Source: Anaerolineae bacterium (GTDB lineage: Bacteria > Chloroflexota > Anaerolineae > Aggregatilineales > Ch27). Taken from it: a stretch of DNA of 64,000 nt. This document shows positions 36,365-46,214 of the stretch, piece after piece; the stretch's first letter is position 1, and each line of letters starts with the position of its first letter. The translations under genes were made by a program, and so were the position numbers. The DNA is taken from NCBI GenBank assembly GCA_013178165.1, contig JABLXG010000009.1:1-64000 (forward strand). The letters are read 5' to 3'. Under the pieces are notes generated by a model. It was not told the DNA's origin, did no database searches, and worked only from the letters and a program-made list of their open reading frames with translations.

Positions 36365-36401
36365 AACACGGTGAGCAAACCGTCCTGTTGCTCACCGTGT
36401 T
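36365..36401 (-). terminator. Terminator after fabF
   Basis: A perfect 14-bp stem (AACACGGTGAGCAA with TTGCTCACCGTGTT) lies just after the fabF stop. The following T tract is weak, so efficiency is uncertain. Confidence 0.7.
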
Positions 36402-36429
36402 GTGTCAGCAAAGAGGCGTGCCGACGCGA

Positions 36430-37689
36430 TCAGAACGCCCCCAGCACCAGCGCCGCATTCTGACCACCCAAGCCAAAGCTGTTGGACAGGACAGCGCGCA
36501 GACGGGCGCTCCGCGCCTCATTGGGCACGTAGTCCAAGTCACAGGCTGGGTCAGGCGTCTCGTAGTTGATCGTCGGATGGATGACCTGATCCACCAGCGA
36601 CATTACACAGGCAACGGCCTCAACAGCCCCGGCGCCACCGAGGCAGTGGCCGATCATGCTCTTGGTTGAACTGACGGCCAGGTTATAGGCCTGTTCGCCA
36701 AATACACGCTTGATAGCATGGGTCTCGATGGCATCATTGGCCTGGGTGCCGGTGCCATGCGCATTAATGTAATCGATCATATCCAAAGGGATATGGGCGT
36801 CTTCAATGGCCCAGCGCATCACTCGCTGGGCGCCCATGCCTTCTGGATCGATAGCCGCCACATGATAGGCGTCCGAGGACGAGGCGTGTCCCAGTACCTC
36901 AGCCAGGATGCGCGCTCCCCGTTTGAGGGCATGCTCCAGAGACTCCAGAACGAGGACAGCGGCCCCTTCGCTAAAGACAAAGCCACAACGGTTGGCGTCA
37001 AATGGGCGGCTGGCCTTCTCCGGCATGTCGTTGTAGCCAGTCGCCAGCACTGTCATGGCCTCGAAACCGGCGATCGCGTAGTCGACAACCAGCGCTTCAA
37101 CACCGCCCGCGAAAACCACATCAGCACGGTTAGTCCGGATTAGCTCCGCACCATCGCCAATACTCTGCGTCCCCGCAGCACAGGCGGTAGTCTGGCAGGA
37201 CAGGGGACCGGTCGCATTCAATTCGCGGCTGACATAGTGGGCTGGCATGTTGGGCAGGCCATTGATCAGGCTGAACGGACTTGGCTTGAAGCGATACTCG
37301 CTGGATTTGTAGCGGTACGTACTCTGCTCAATCACCTCATGGCCGCCTAACCCCGTTCCGATAACAACACCGGTGCGTTCACTGATAGCGGCGATATCTT
37401 CGTGAGTCAGTCCAGCGTCTTCCAGCGCCATCCGCGCCGCAACCTGAGCCATCTGGGATGATCTTGCCATCCGCCGGGCTTCTTTGAAGTTGATGTATTC
37501 CGTAGGGTCAAAGTCAACCTCACCGGCAATCTGGACGTTGAGATGGGAAGGGTCAAAACTACGGATCCGCCGGATGCCGGAGCGACCCGCCTTGAGGTTC
37601 TCCCAGAAGCTTTTGACAGTCCCAAGCGGGGTTAACGCCCCTAACCCTGTGATAACCACACGCCTGCGGCCATTACGCAAGAGTTCCAT
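36430..37689 (-). CDS. fabF: 3-oxoacyl-ACP synthase II
   Basis: Condensing enzyme of fatty-acid elongation, 419 residues. The active-site cysteine is in 'TACAAGTQSIGDGAELI' near residue 173. The two histidines lie in 'NAHGTGTQANDAIE' and 'MIGHCLGGAGAVEAV', giving the Cys-His-His triad of elongating KAS enzymes. 'RRVVITGLGALTPLG' opens the protein. It follows plsX by 26 bp on the same strand and has GGGAG before its ATG. The order plsX-fabF without fabH/fabD/fabG/acpP in between is a reduced form of the usual fab cluster. Confidence 0.95.
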   Translation of the reverse strand: MELLRNGRRRVVITGLGALTPLGTVKSFWENLKAGRSGIRRIRSFDPSHLNVQIAGEVDFDPTEYINFKEARRMARSSQMAQVAARMALEDAGLTHEDIAAISERTGVVIGTGLGGHEVIEQSTYRYKSSEYRFKPSPFSLINGLPNMPAHYVSRELNATGPLSCQTTACAAGTQSIGDGAELIRTNRADVVFAGGVEALVVDYAIAGFEAMTVLATGYNDMPEKASRPFDANRCGFVFSEGAAVLVLESLEHALKRGARILAEVLGHASSSDAYHVAAIDPEGMGAQRVMRWAIEDAHIPLDMIDYINAHGTGTQANDAIETHAIKRVFGEQAYNLAVSSTKSMIGHCLGGAGAVEAVACVMSLVDQVIHPTINYETPDPACDLDYVPNEARSARLRAVLSNSFGLGGQNAALVLGAF

Positions 37690-37715
37690 ATCGTTCTCCC
37701 GATTTCGTGCCGGAG

Positions 37716-38750
37716 TTACCCCTCTTCTGCTGAGAAGTGCTCGGCCTGACTGCTCACCTGATAGGCAGCCACTCCCTCGCGGATGGCGTCAATGATCTGG
37801 CCGGCAACTGCCTGTCTGGCCTGCCGAACAGCATTCTTGACGGCAACTGCTGTGGAGCGCCCGTGACCAATAATAACAACACCATTCACCCCCAAAAGAG
37901 GTGCGCCACCAACTTCAAACGGGTCAACCTGACGATAGACTCGTCGAAACGCTGGCCGGCCCAGCAGGCCGCTCAGCTTTGAGCGCAGGTCGCCGGCCAA
38001 TTCCGCCTTGATCAGTTTGAAGAGGAGATCGCCCATAGCCTCCAGCGACTTGATAGTGATATTGCCCACGAAGCCATCCATGACGACCACTTCAGCTGCG
38101 CCGGCCAGCATCTCTTTGGGTTCCACATTGCCAACATAGTTGAGACTGCTCGCTTCGAGAAGCTTGGCGGCATCCTTGATCAAGAGGTTGCCTTTGCCTT
38201 CTTCTTCGCCGTTCGAGAGTAACGCCACGCGGGGAGCACGAAGCCCCATAGCGCGTTCCGCATAGATACTCCCCATCACAGCAAATTGCAGAAGCCATTC
38301 CGGCTTGCAGTCGGCATTGGCGCCGATATCCACCAGAATCCAGCGCCGTCCGCCAATCGTCAACAGTGTTGTCAACGCCGGGCGTAACACACCAGGAATG
38401 CGATGTAACGTGCGTAGGGTGGCGATCGCCAGGGCGGCGCCGGTATTACCACAGGTCACAAACGCATCAGCCTGGCCAGCTTTGACCAGATTCATCCCTA
38501 AATGCATGGAAGACCGGGGTTTGCTGCGGGCCACCACGCTCGGTGTGTCCGTCATTACAACTTCCTGCTCAGCTGGGACAACCTCGATGGAAAGGCCACG
38601 GGTGTCATGTTGACGAAGTTGCTCCTCAATTCGCGCCTGATCTCCGACCAGAATGATTGTATCGGAGAACTCGCGAGCAGCGGCTACTGCCCCCGCGACA
38701 TCGGGAACAGGACGGTTATCGCTGCCCATGGCATCGACAACTATACGCAT
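37716..38750 (-). CDS. plsX: Phosphate acyltransferase PlsX
   Basis: Makes acyl-phosphate from acyl-ACP at the start of phospholipid synthesis; peripheral to the membrane. 344 residues from the ATG at 38750 (ribosome site GTGAGGT). The opening 'MRIVVDAMGSDNRP' and the motifs 'RSKPRSSMHLGMNLVKAG', 'ALTTLLTIGGRRWILVDIGA' and 'GVVIIGHGRS' are typical. The common upstream neighbour rpmF is absent. The C-terminal tail of about 15 residues is slightly longer than usual. Confidence 0.94.
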   Translation of the reverse strand: MRIVVDAMGSDNRPVPDVAGAVAAAREFSDTIILVGDQARIEEQLRQHDTRGLSIEVVPAEQEVVMTDTPSVVARSKPRSSMHLGMNLVKAGQADAFVTCGNTGAALAIATLRTLHRIPGVLRPALTTLLTIGGRRWILVDIGANADCKPEWLLQFAVMGSIYAERAMGLRAPRVALLSNGEEEGKGNLLIKDAAKLLEASSLNYVGNVEPKEMLAGAAEVVVMDGFVGNITIKSLEAMGDLLFKLIKAELAGDLRSKLSGLLGRPAFRRVYRQVDPFEVGGAPLLGVNGVVIIGHGRSTAVAVKNAVRQARQAVAGQIIDAIREGVAAYQVSSQAEHFSAEEG

Positions 38751-39057
38751 CGCTACCTCACTTTTCTGTGGGTCAAACGTGCTGCCTGCATCGGCGAACA
38801 AACCGCATATCTGCTCGCATTGTACCATGCTGCCGTAGTGAACCAGTAAGCGAAACCGCTAGGTATCTGTTTCGGTTGAGACTGGACGCAGGGTTGTCCG
38901 GACGTCCGCCAGCCATTCAAATGGAGAAGGGGGAATCTGCACAGAGTGCAGCTGAGGGATGAGGCACAGCGCATAGCCAATTCGCATTTCAACTGCATTC
39001 GATACATTGCGAAACCATTGACTCCGACAATTCCACAGGTATAATCCAAAGTGGTTT
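38751..39057. other. Intergenic region between plsX and tRNA-Leu
   Basis: About 307 bp without a gene. It contains the divergent upstream regions of plsX (a TACAAT on the minus strand near 38815-38825, without a clear -35) and the tRNA-Leu promoter at the right end. I see no other feature. Confidence 0.5.
39018..39045 (+). promoter_or_regulatory. Promoter of tRNA-Leu
   Basis: TTGACT (39018-39023), a 16-bp spacer and a perfect TATAAT (39040-39045) lie 12 bp before the tRNA 5' end. Confidence 0.8.
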
Positions 39058-39139
39058 GCCCTGGTGGCGGAATTGGCATACGCGGCAGGTTGAGGGCCTG
39101 TGCCCTTTGGGCGTGGAGGTTCGAGTCCTCTCCAGGGCA
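39058..39139 (+). tRNA. tRNA-Leu (anticodon GAG)
   Basis: An 82-nt class II tRNA: acceptor GCCCTGG/CCAGGGC, anticodon stem GCAGG/CCTGT with loop TTGAGGG, a long variable arm (GCCC-TTT-GGGC) and T arm GGAGG-TTCGAGT-CCTCT. Anticodon GAG reads CUC/CUU leucine codons. CCA is not encoded. Confidence 0.95.
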
Positions 39140-39268
39140 TTAGCGCAAACAGCTCAGGCGGTCGACGCCGGGCTGTTTTTTGTTGCTTGCGTTGTCAGGT
39201 AACACCCTGCAAAATCAGCAGCAGGGTGCATTGCTGCCGGGAATGCCATCAGTGGGGTGCAAACGACA

Positions 39269-40525
39269 ATGAGCAACAGTCTGCTCAAACAGATCGACGA
39301 TCTGCTGGCTGCCCGCGAGATTAAGAAGGCCGAGGTAGCTATTGCCAAGCAACTGCGGGCGGAACCACCGTCGGATGTGCGGGCCGAGCTATTGCTCCGG
39401 CGTGCCCGCGCCCGGCTGATCGGGCAGTACCCTGATGACGCCCTTGAGGATATCCAGACTGCCCGCGCCCTGGTTCCCGAATATGCCGATTCACCTGAGG
39501 TGCTAGAGTTGCTCGGGGATGCCTACTTCGCCCGGTTTGAGCTTTCGCCGGTCGGATTCGCAGACCGGGCAGACGCTGAGCAGGCGCTCACCCTGTATGA
39601 GCAGGTATTGACCAAATATCCGGACTACCCCAACAGCGGCTGGGTACTGTACCAGAAAGCTCGTGTCCTGCTGTCCGCCGGTGACACAGAGGCTGGCAGT
39701 CGCTGCCTGCAGGAGGCGCTCCTCAAACCCAGCCGAGTGAATGCCCTGACCGCGCTATGCTACGAACGCCTGGGCTTCATCCACCTCTTCGATCGCCGCG
39801 ACCCAGCGGCTGCGCTGTCCTTCCTGGATAGGGCTGCTGTTACCTATCCGCCCGGCGAACCGGAAAGCTGGCTGGGGCAACTGCATCTCTTGCGCAGCAG
39901 GGCGCTAAAGGAGCAGGGAAAGCTGGACGAGGCTCTGGCGGCTGCAGAACAGGCACTGCAGATTATGGCAGGGCTGGGTGCAGAAATGCGTGGAGGGCAA
40001 CAGGACGCCCACCTTACCCTAGGAGAGATTCTAGCTAATATGCCCGGCCAGGAAGCTGAGGCGGTCTATCACATCCAGCAATTCCTCCAACTGGGGAAGA
40101 AGCCGCTTGGCGTAGACGTAACCTGGTCACGGGCCAACGAATTGCTGGGGGATATGCTGTTCCGGTTGGAACGGTATGATTCAGCTATTGAAGCCTACAC
40201 CAGCGCCCTGAACTTCAATCCGTATCATCCCTGGCAGGCATCCGTGTATTATCAGATTGCCCGCTGTCACTATCGGCTCCGTGCTTACGAAAAGACTATC
40301 GCCACCATCGAGCGCATGATCCAGGCGCTGGCGGAGGAAAACCAGGAGATCACGGATTACCGCGTATTCCATCTACTGGGAAACGCATACTTTGCCCTGG
40401 AGCAATTCGCTGCAGCGGTTAATGCCTACAAGAAGGCGGTCAGCCTCGCTCCTGCCCATGCTGAAGACCGAGACCGCATTGAAACGTACTTGCGCTTTGC
40501 CGAGGAACTAAGCGCCAATATCTGA
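39269..40525 (+). CDS. TPR-repeat protein of unknown function
   Basis: 418 residues, soluble. Several TPR-like helix pairs run through it, clearest near the end: 'ANELLGDMLFRLERYDSAIE', 'ASVYYQIARCHYRLRAYEKT' and 'LGNAYFALEQFAAAVNAYKK'. TPRs are protein-binding scaffolds. The start is ATG 39269; an in-frame GTG 12 bp earlier is possible. It is probably monocistronic and converges with the LCP gene 10 bp away, across a palindrome (GCCGGAATcATTCCGGC, 40529-40545) that might act as a weak terminator. Confidence 0.82.
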   Translation: MSNSLLKQIDDLLAAREIKKAEVAIAKQLRAEPPSDVRAELLLRRARARLIGQYPDDALEDIQTARALVPEYADSPEVLELLGDAYFARFELSPVGFADRADAEQALTLYEQVLTKYPDYPNSGWVLYQKARVLLSAGDTEAGSRCLQEALLKPSRVNALTALCYERLGFIHLFDRRDPAAALSFLDRAAVTYPPGEPESWLGQLHLLRSRALKEQGKLDEALAAAEQALQIMAGLGAEMRGGQQDAHLTLGEILANMPGQEAEAVYHIQQFLQLGKKPLGVDVTWSRANELLGDMLFRLERYDSAIEAYTSALNFNPYHPWQASVYYQIARCHYRLRAYEKTIATIERMIQALAEENQEITDYRVFHLLGNAYFALEQFAAAVNAYKKAVSLAPAHAEDRDRIETYLRFAEELSANI

Positions 40526-40535
40526 TGCGCCGGAA

Positions 40536-42023
40536 TCATTCCGGCTGAGAGAAGGGTTTCCAGGGCGAAGTCTGACAGGACTGATAATCGGCCCCAACTA
40601 CTACAGTGAAATCGGTAGTTACAGCGCTATCGGTCGCCAGCAGGATGTCAGCGGCTGATAACCCCAGCGCCGCCTGGATAGCCCCCCGACTGCTTTCCTT
40701 GACCTGTCCAGTGTGATCGTAGACCACCGTTTGCGCAAAAGGCGCGCTGCTCGGTCCCTGTGGGAAAGCCAGCAAACCAGCCCACTCAAGCTGCGCGGCG
40801 GCGAGCAGGTCGGCACCGTTCAAGCCGGATGCGTTCAGCACGCTCACCGTTGCCCGTTCACCGTTGAGGTGGTTTTCGACAGGTGGAGTCAGAAAGCGGT
40901 TCAGTGTCCGGGCAAATGGCTCCGGATCAATGACCAGGACACTGGCACCGTTCGGCGTCCGCCAGAGGTTGACTTCGTCCAGGCCTAAAAAGTGGCTCTC
41001 AACCCGGCCTGCATCCAGCCCCAATACCAGCGGGACAAACGCCAGCGCCTGGTCCAACGTCACATCTGTTTCCAGCGATTGCCTGAGGGTATCCCAGATC
41101 ACTGGCAGGTTGCGCGGCAGATCGCTGCTCACAGCCTGACGCCAGAGCGCACGCAGAACAATCTGCTGCCGCCTGTTGCGCTCAAAATCACTGCTGTCCA
41201 TGCGCTGGCGGACGTACCACAGAGCCAGCGAACCATCCATGTGATGAATGCCTGGTTCAAGATGGAAGGGAACCCAGTCAACGCCATTGGAAGCCAATCG
41301 ATACCCCGATACCAGACAGTCAACTGGCACGGTGATGCCGCCCAGCAAATCGACCAGTGCCTTGAATCCCGTGAAATCGACACGGGCAAAGTGATCGATG
41401 CGGATGCCCAAGTTGTATTCGATTGTTTCCGCCAGCAAGCCCAGCCGGTGGCTGGAGTATTTCGTCTGTAGCTGGTGCAACTCCGCGGTGTTGATACGAT
41501 CCATACCCCAGCCGGGAATATACACATACAGATCGCGGGGGATAGACAACAGGTTCACCGTCTGTGTCGTGCGGTTAACCGATACAATAACCATGACGTC
41601 TGTCCGGTATGAGCCGGTCGTCTCAAGGCGATCGCTCCCCAGAACAAGAAAGTTCACCAGATCGTAATGATAGTGCTGCGGGAGCAGGCTCATTGGCGGT
41701 GGCGCATCTGGCGGGAGAGTGATCTGCGGCACAGGCGTGGCAAGGATATGAAGGTCTTCGACAGTCGGGATAACAGCAGTTGCTGGCAAGACCAACGTCG
41801 GTGCGATCGTCTGGGGTGGAGTAGGGGGGAATGATGCTGTCGGAAGCGCTAGCGAGGTGGCCGTTGCTGCAAAAGCGACCCGGCGCGCTTCACCCGCCCT
41901 AGCGCTTACAACACTCTGCGCTACCAGCCAGCTGCCGCCGAGCAGCGCCAGCAGAAACACGATCGGCGCTATGTAGATCAGGGGGTGATAGCGCCGCTGC
42001 GAAACAGAAGGATCATTTGCCAT
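40536..42023 (-). CDS. LytR-CpsA-Psr (LCP) family protein
   Basis: 495 residues. One N-terminal membrane helix (about 15-38), a Pro-rich stalk, then the outer LCP domain: 'NFLVLGSDRLETTGSYRTDV', 'VNLLSIPRDLYVYIPGWG', 'RINTAELHQ' and 'FARVDFTGFKALVDLLGGI'. The arginines of 'SIPRD' and 'YVRQRMDSSDFERNRRQQ' are those that hold the polyprenyl-phosphate ligand in known LCP enzymes. A C-terminal LytR_C-like domain ('ATVSVLNASGLNGADLLAAA') follows. LCP proteins attach glycans to peptidoglycan. It diverges from trmFO. Confidence 0.92.
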   Translation of the reverse strand: MANDPSVSQRRYHPLIYIAPIVFLLALLGGSWLVAQSVVSARAGEARRVAFAATATSLALPTASFPPTPPQTIAPTLVLPATAVIPTVEDLHILATPVPQITLPPDAPPPMSLLPQHYHYDLVNFLVLGSDRLETTGSYRTDVMVIVSVNRTTQTVNLLSIPRDLYVYIPGWGMDRINTAELHQLQTKYSSHRLGLLAETIEYNLGIRIDHFARVDFTGFKALVDLLGGITVPVDCLVSGYRLASNGVDWVPFHLEPGIHHMDGSLALWYVRQRMDSSDFERNRRQQIVLRALWRQAVSSDLPRNLPVIWDTLRQSLETDVTLDQALAFVPLVLGLDAGRVESHFLGLDEVNLWRTPNGASVLVIDPEPFARTLNRFLTPPVENHLNGERATVSVLNASGLNGADLLAAAQLEWAGLLAFPQGPSSAPFAQTVVYDHTGQVKESSRGAIQAALGLSAADILLATDSAVTTDFTVVVGADYQSCQTSPWKPFSQPE

Positions 42024-42042
42024 ATTGTGCGTGTGCCGGTAT

Positions 42043-42072
42043 TTGGCGCAGGCATCAGGCCCGCGATAGAAT
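42043..42072 (+). promoter_or_regulatory. Candidate promoter of trmFO
   Basis: TTGGCG (42043-42048), an 18-bp spacer and TAGAAT (42067-42072) lie 45 bp before the trmFO start. Confidence 0.5.
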
Positions 42073-42116
42073 GAACTCCCTAACCGGCGATCATTGTAGC
42101 AGCGGTCGGGTCAAAG

Positions 42117-43454
42117 ATGAAAGAAGAGCTGGTTGTCATTGGTGGTGGTTTGGCTGGCACAGAAGCGGCCTGGCAGGCAGCTGAGGCGGGTATCACAGTA
42201 CGCCTGTACGAGATGCGACCGCACAGAACCACCCCCGCCCATACCACCGATATGCTGGCAGAGCTGGTCTGCAGTAACTCTCTGGGGTCGGATTTGCCGG
42301 ATCGTGCTTCGGGACTCCTCAAGGCTGAACTAAGAAAGTTGGGGTCGCTGTTGCTCCGTTGCGCGGATCAGACTGCTGTGCCTGCTGGTGGAGCGCTGGC
42401 GGTCGATCGAACCGCTTTCGCCAGTCTGGTGACCAGGACGGTTACAGAACATCCCCAGATCACGGTCATCAGGGAAGAGATCACGCACATTCCTGACCAA
42501 CCATGTATTATCGCCACTGGTCCACTGACCGCACCTGCGCTAGCCGCGGAAATTGCTCAGCTGGTCGGCGATGAATATCTCTATTTCTATGATGCCATTG
42601 CGCCGCTGATCTATGCCAGCAGCATCGATATGAACATTGCCTTTCGCGCCAGTCGCTATAACCGTGGCGTTCAGGAGGAAGGCGACTACATCAACTGTCC
42701 CCTCACTGAGGAGGAATACCGCCGCTTTGTTAACGAGCTGAAAACGGCGGAAACCATCGCCCTGCACGATTTTGAGCGTGAAGATCCGCACTTCTTTGAA
42801 GGCTGTCTCCCGGTGGAACAACTGGCCAGTCGCGGGGATGACGCACTGGCTTTTGGCCCGATGCGCCCCATCGGAGTGATCGATCCGCGCACTGGCAAGC
42901 GACCTTATGCCGTCCTGCAGTTGCGCCAGGATAACCTGGCCGGTTCCCTCTACAATATGGTGGGATTCCAGACCAACCTGCTATGGGGGGAACAGAAGCG
43001 CATCTTCCGCATGATCCCTGGTCTGGGTAGCGCTGAATTTGCCCGCTATGGGCAAATGCACCGCAACACGTATCTGAACGCTCCTCGTGTGCTGTTGCCA
43101 ACCATGCAGTCTCGCGACCGGCAGGACCTGTTCTTCGCCGGCCAGATCACCGGTGTAGAAGGTTACGTAGGCAACATTGGTACCGGCCTGCTGGCAGGAA
43201 TCAATGCCGCCCGCCTTCTCAAAGGTGAGCCAGTACTGACGTTGCCGGAGGAGACGATGCTTGGTGCGCTGTGCCACTACGTCGCGCATGCCAGTCCCCG
43301 GGACTTTCAACCGATGAAGGCCAATTTTGGCCTCTTGCCCGCCCTTGAAGCGCCGATCAAGCACAAACGCGCCCGGTACGAAGCTTATGCAGTACGTGCC
43401 CGCGCCGCACTTGAGCGTAGCCTGAATGCACTGAACAGCGACCTGACGCCCTGA
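42117..43454 (+). CDS. trmFO: Folate/FAD-dependent tRNA m5U54 methyltransferase
   Basis: Methylates U54 of tRNA using methylenetetrahydrofolate and FAD. 445 residues with the dinucleotide motif '[16 protein letters not shown]' at the N-terminus. The two cysteines implicated in catalysis are in '[11 protein letters not shown]' (about residue 53) and '[15 protein letters not shown]' (about 226). '[20 protein letters not shown]' near residue 350 is a second FAD contact. Length matches the family. It separates clearly from GidA/MnmG, which is about 620 residues. Confidence 0.95.
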   Translation: MKEELVVIGGGLAGTEAAWQAAEAGITVRLYEMRPHRTTPAHTTDMLAELVCSNSLGSDLPDRASGLLKAELRKLGSLLLRCADQTAVPAGGALAVDRTAFASLVTRTVTEHPQITVIREEITHIPDQPCIIATGPLTAPALAAEIAQLVGDEYLYFYDAIAPLIYASSIDMNIAFRASRYNRGVQEEGDYINCPLTEEEYRRFVNELKTAETIALHDFEREDPHFFEGCLPVEQLASRGDDALAFGPMRPIGVIDPRTGKRPYAVLQLRQDNLAGSLYNMVGFQTNLLWGEQKRIFRMIPGLGSAEFARYGQMHRNTYLNAPRVLLPTMQSRDRQDLFFAGQITGVEGYVGNIGTGLLAGINAARLLKGEPVLTLPEETMLGALCHYVAHASPRDFQPMKANFGLLPALEAPIKHKRARYEAYAVRARAALERSLNALNSDLTP

Positions 43455-43532
43455 ACACCTGAAGTAAGCCGGCGCAGCCTGGTCTATAATAGTTGTGGAC
43501 TACGCCGCAGTTCACACGGGAAAGTGCGGGCC

Positions 43533-44756
43533 ATGACTGAACTGGTTGACTGGCTGCAAGATAACCTCGCCACACTGGTTGAGACGGCCTCAAGAAGGCT
43601 TGCTCAGAGCGAGAGCCTGCGCGCCACTGTCATTGAAGCCACTGAAGCATTTTACGATGGCTTGTTGCGCACCATGCGTCAGGACAGTCCTCTGCCGCTG
43701 AACCTGATTCTGCTAGATTGGGTTGAAGCACGCAGTGCGCCTACTGATGATGACGATCTGACAGGCTTGCTACCTGTACTGGAAACACTGAAACAGGTGA
43801 CCTGGGAAACCCTGTGTGCTGCTGCACCACCGGATCGTCTTGTCCAATGGCTGACTGACCTTGAGCATGTTTTCACAGGGGCGGCTGCCTACCTCGTGAA
43901 GCTGGAAACTGAAGCCTTGCTGCAGGATACGCGGGCGGAGCTAAACCGCGCCCTGCTAAACGTAGAGCGCCTGAACAAGAGCAAGTCGGACTTCATCGCA
44001 GTAGCAGCTCATGAGTTAAAGACGCCGCTCACCCTGATCGAAGGATATACCGATATACTCCGTGCTGAAGTCCCAGGAGAGAATGCCCAGCGCCTGGCGC
44101 TGTTGCTGGAGGGTATTTCCGCTGGGACCACGCGGCTGCGCGAGATCATTCAGGATATGATTGACGTGTCGATGATTGAGATGCGCCTGCTCAACCTTCA
44201 CTACCAGCCTGTGTGGCTAAGTCATTTACTGGAAATTCTGGAATTCGAGCTGGCAAAACTGCTCAAGAATCGGACGCTGTCCCTTCACATTGACCGCGAC
44301 TCGGTTCCCCGGGAACCAACATATGCCGACCCGGAAAGGCTACTACAGGTCCTTTACAAGGTTGGGTCAAACGCTATCAAGTACACGCCGGATGGGGGGC
44401 ACGTCCGGATTCATGGCCGCAGCCTGCCGGGGTTCACCGAGATCATCATTCAGGATACAGGCATCGGAATTGATCCGGAGGATCTACAGCGTATCTTTGA
44501 GAAGTTCAGTTCGATTGGCGATGTCGCGCTGCACTCCAGCGGCAAGTACAAGTTCAGGGGCGGGGGACCAGGCCTGGGCCTGGCGATCGCAAGGGGTATC
44601 ATCGAGGCACATGGCGGAACGATCTGGGCGGAAAGTCCGGGCTATGACGAGCAAAAACTGCCGGGCAGCACATTTCACATCATGGTCCCCATGCGCGATT
44701 CCCCGCCGGAGGCGATCCGAGTTCCCGGCGAAGAAAACGCCGCGGCAGACTGGTAG
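43533..44756 (+). CDS. Cytoplasmic sensor histidine kinase (orphan)
   Basis: 407 residues without membrane helices. The first 150 residues are helical and resemble an RsbR-like or globin-like sensor fold, but I cannot assign them. The HisKA motif is 'FIAVAAHELKTPLTLIEG'. The ATPase domain has 'VGSNAIKYTPDGGHV', 'DTGIGIDPEDLQRIFEKF' and 'GPGLGLAIARGIIEAHGG'. The start ATG follows an in-frame GTG 9 bp earlier. A TATAAT lies at 43485-43490 but lacks a clear -35. hflX follows after 75 bp. No response regulator is adjacent. Confidence 0.9.
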   Translation: MTELVDWLQDNLATLVETASRRLAQSESLRATVIEATEAFYDGLLRTMRQDSPLPLNLILLDWVEARSAPTDDDDLTGLLPVLETLKQVTWETLCAAAPPDRLVQWLTDLEHVFTGAAAYLVKLETEALLQDTRAELNRALLNVERLNKSKSDFIAVAAHELKTPLTLIEGYTDILRAEVPGENAQRLALLLEGISAGTTRLREIIQDMIDVSMIEMRLLNLHYQPVWLSHLLEILEFELAKLLKNRTLSLHIDRDSVPREPTYADPERLLQVLYKVGSNAIKYTPDGGHVRIHGRSLPGFTEIIIQDTGIGIDPEDLQRIFEKFSSIGDVALHSSGKYKFRGGGPGLGLAIARGIIEAHGGTIWAESPGYDEQKLPGSTFHIMVPMRDSPPEAIRVPGEENAAADW

Positions 44757-44831
44757 ACGCCGCGGTGCAAAGCCCTCCGGTGAGGCCAGTGGCATGGCGC
44801 AGCGCCCAATAGAAAAGGTACTGAGAACTGC

Positions 44832-46193
44832 ATGACTGATTTGCACGATGGGCATGACACTGATGGCAAACAGCAGGAAGAAAAGGGCTTTCTTGTAGGT
44901 GTGCATATCAAGGGCAGCCGGCCACTCCTTGATGTGGAAGACTCCCTGGATGAGTTAAGCCTTCTGGCAGCTACCGCCAATATTAAAGTGGTTGGGCGCA
45001 CATACCAGCAACTGGACAGGCCCCATCCGGCTACCCTGATCGGCTCTGGCAAACTGGAGGAAATTCGGGAAGCGGTGGCAGCCTCAGGAGCAACAGTAAT
45101 CATCTTCGATGATGAACTGAACCCGCGCCACCTGCGAGAGCTGGAAAAGGTATTTGGCGAGCAGATCAAGGTGATCGATCGCTCCGCGCTGATCCTGGAC
45201 ATCTTCGCCCAGCATGCCCAGACTCGGGAGGGGGCGCTGCAGGTGGAACTGGCCCAGCACGAATATCGCTTACCGCGGCTGACGCGCCAGTGGACCCATC
45301 TAGCCCGGCAGACTGGCGGCGGTGCGGCAAGGGCCGGAGGTGGTGGTGTCGGTCTGCGCGGCCCGGGTGAGACGCAACTGGAAGTTGACCGCCGCGAAAT
45401 CAGTCGCCGGATTACCCAGCTGAAGAAAGAGCTGGAAGCAGTGCGCGCCCATCGCAGCCGGCATCGCCAGCAACGACAGGAGGCTGGCATCCCCGTTGTT
45501 GCACTGGTAGGGTACACCAATGCCGGCAAATCCACACTCCTGAACGCGCTGACAGCAGCTGATACTTACACAGCGGATAAGCTATTTGCCACGCTGGACC
45601 CCATCATGCGCCGTATCACGCTACCAGGTGGCAAAGAAATTCTCTGCTCAGATACTGTGGGATTCATCCAAAAGTTACCTACCACGCTTGTAGCGGCGTT
45701 TCGGGCTACGCTGGAAGAGATCGCGGAGGCGAGCTTGATCCTACATGTTGCCGATGCCAGTCACCCCAATGTGGCACAACAGATTGAAGCAGTCGAGGAT
45801 ACACTGGCTGAACTGGACCTACCTCCTGTTCCTCGAATTCTGGTTCTGAACAAAATCGATCTGCTGGGCAAAGGCGCTCCTCCTCCTGAAATCGATACCT
45901 ACACCACCGCCGAATACGAAGCCGTGGTACCGCTGTCAGCCATCACCGGCACGGGACTTGATGTGTTAATCAAGGAAATTGAACGTGTTCTCACACTCAG
46001 CATGAAAACCATCCGTGTGCTCATTCCCTATGCACGCGGCGATCTGGTTTCCTATGTGCACAAACATGGCGTTGTGCTGCGTGAAGAACACACGGAAGAT
46101 GGTGTGATACTCACTGCTCAGGTAACTCTGGAAACGCTCGCCCGCCTTAGCGCTGTTGATGTTGTACAGGAAATATCGCATCGTAGTCCGTAA
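44832..46193 (+). CDS. hflX: Ribosome-associated GTPase HflX
   Basis: GTPase that binds the 50S subunit and can split stalled or hibernating ribosomes. 453 residues. The HflX domain has 'TLIGSGKLEEIREAVAAS', 'FDDELNPRHLRELEKVFG' and 'LAQHEYRLPRLTRQWTHL', and the glycine-rich 'GGGGVGLRGPGETQLEVDRR' linker. The G domain has 'VALVGYTNAGKSTLLNAL', 'DTVGFIQKLP' and 'LNKIDLL'. Length is standard. It begins a possible plus-strand run with the small membrane protein and the eIF2B-like gene. Confidence 0.95.
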   Translation: MTDLHDGHDTDGKQQEEKGFLVGVHIKGSRPLLDVEDSLDELSLLAATANIKVVGRTYQQLDRPHPATLIGSGKLEEIREAVAASGATVIIFDDELNPRHLRELEKVFGEQIKVIDRSALILDIFAQHAQTREGALQVELAQHEYRLPRLTRQWTHLARQTGGGAARAGGGGVGLRGPGETQLEVDRREISRRITQLKKELEAVRAHRSRHRQQRQEAGIPVVALVGYTNAGKSTLLNALTAADTYTADKLFATLDPIMRRITLPGGKEILCSDTVGFIQKLPTTLVAAFRATLEEIAEASLILHVADASHPNVAQQIEAVEDTLAELDLPPVPRILVLNKIDLLGKGAPPPEIDTYTTAEYEAVVPLSAITGTGLDVLIKEIERVLTLSMKTIRVLIPYARGDLVSYVHKHGVVLREEHTEDGVILTAQVTLETLARLSAVDVVQEISHRSP

Positions 46194-46214
46194 CCCCTGA
46201 AAAAGACAACCAAG

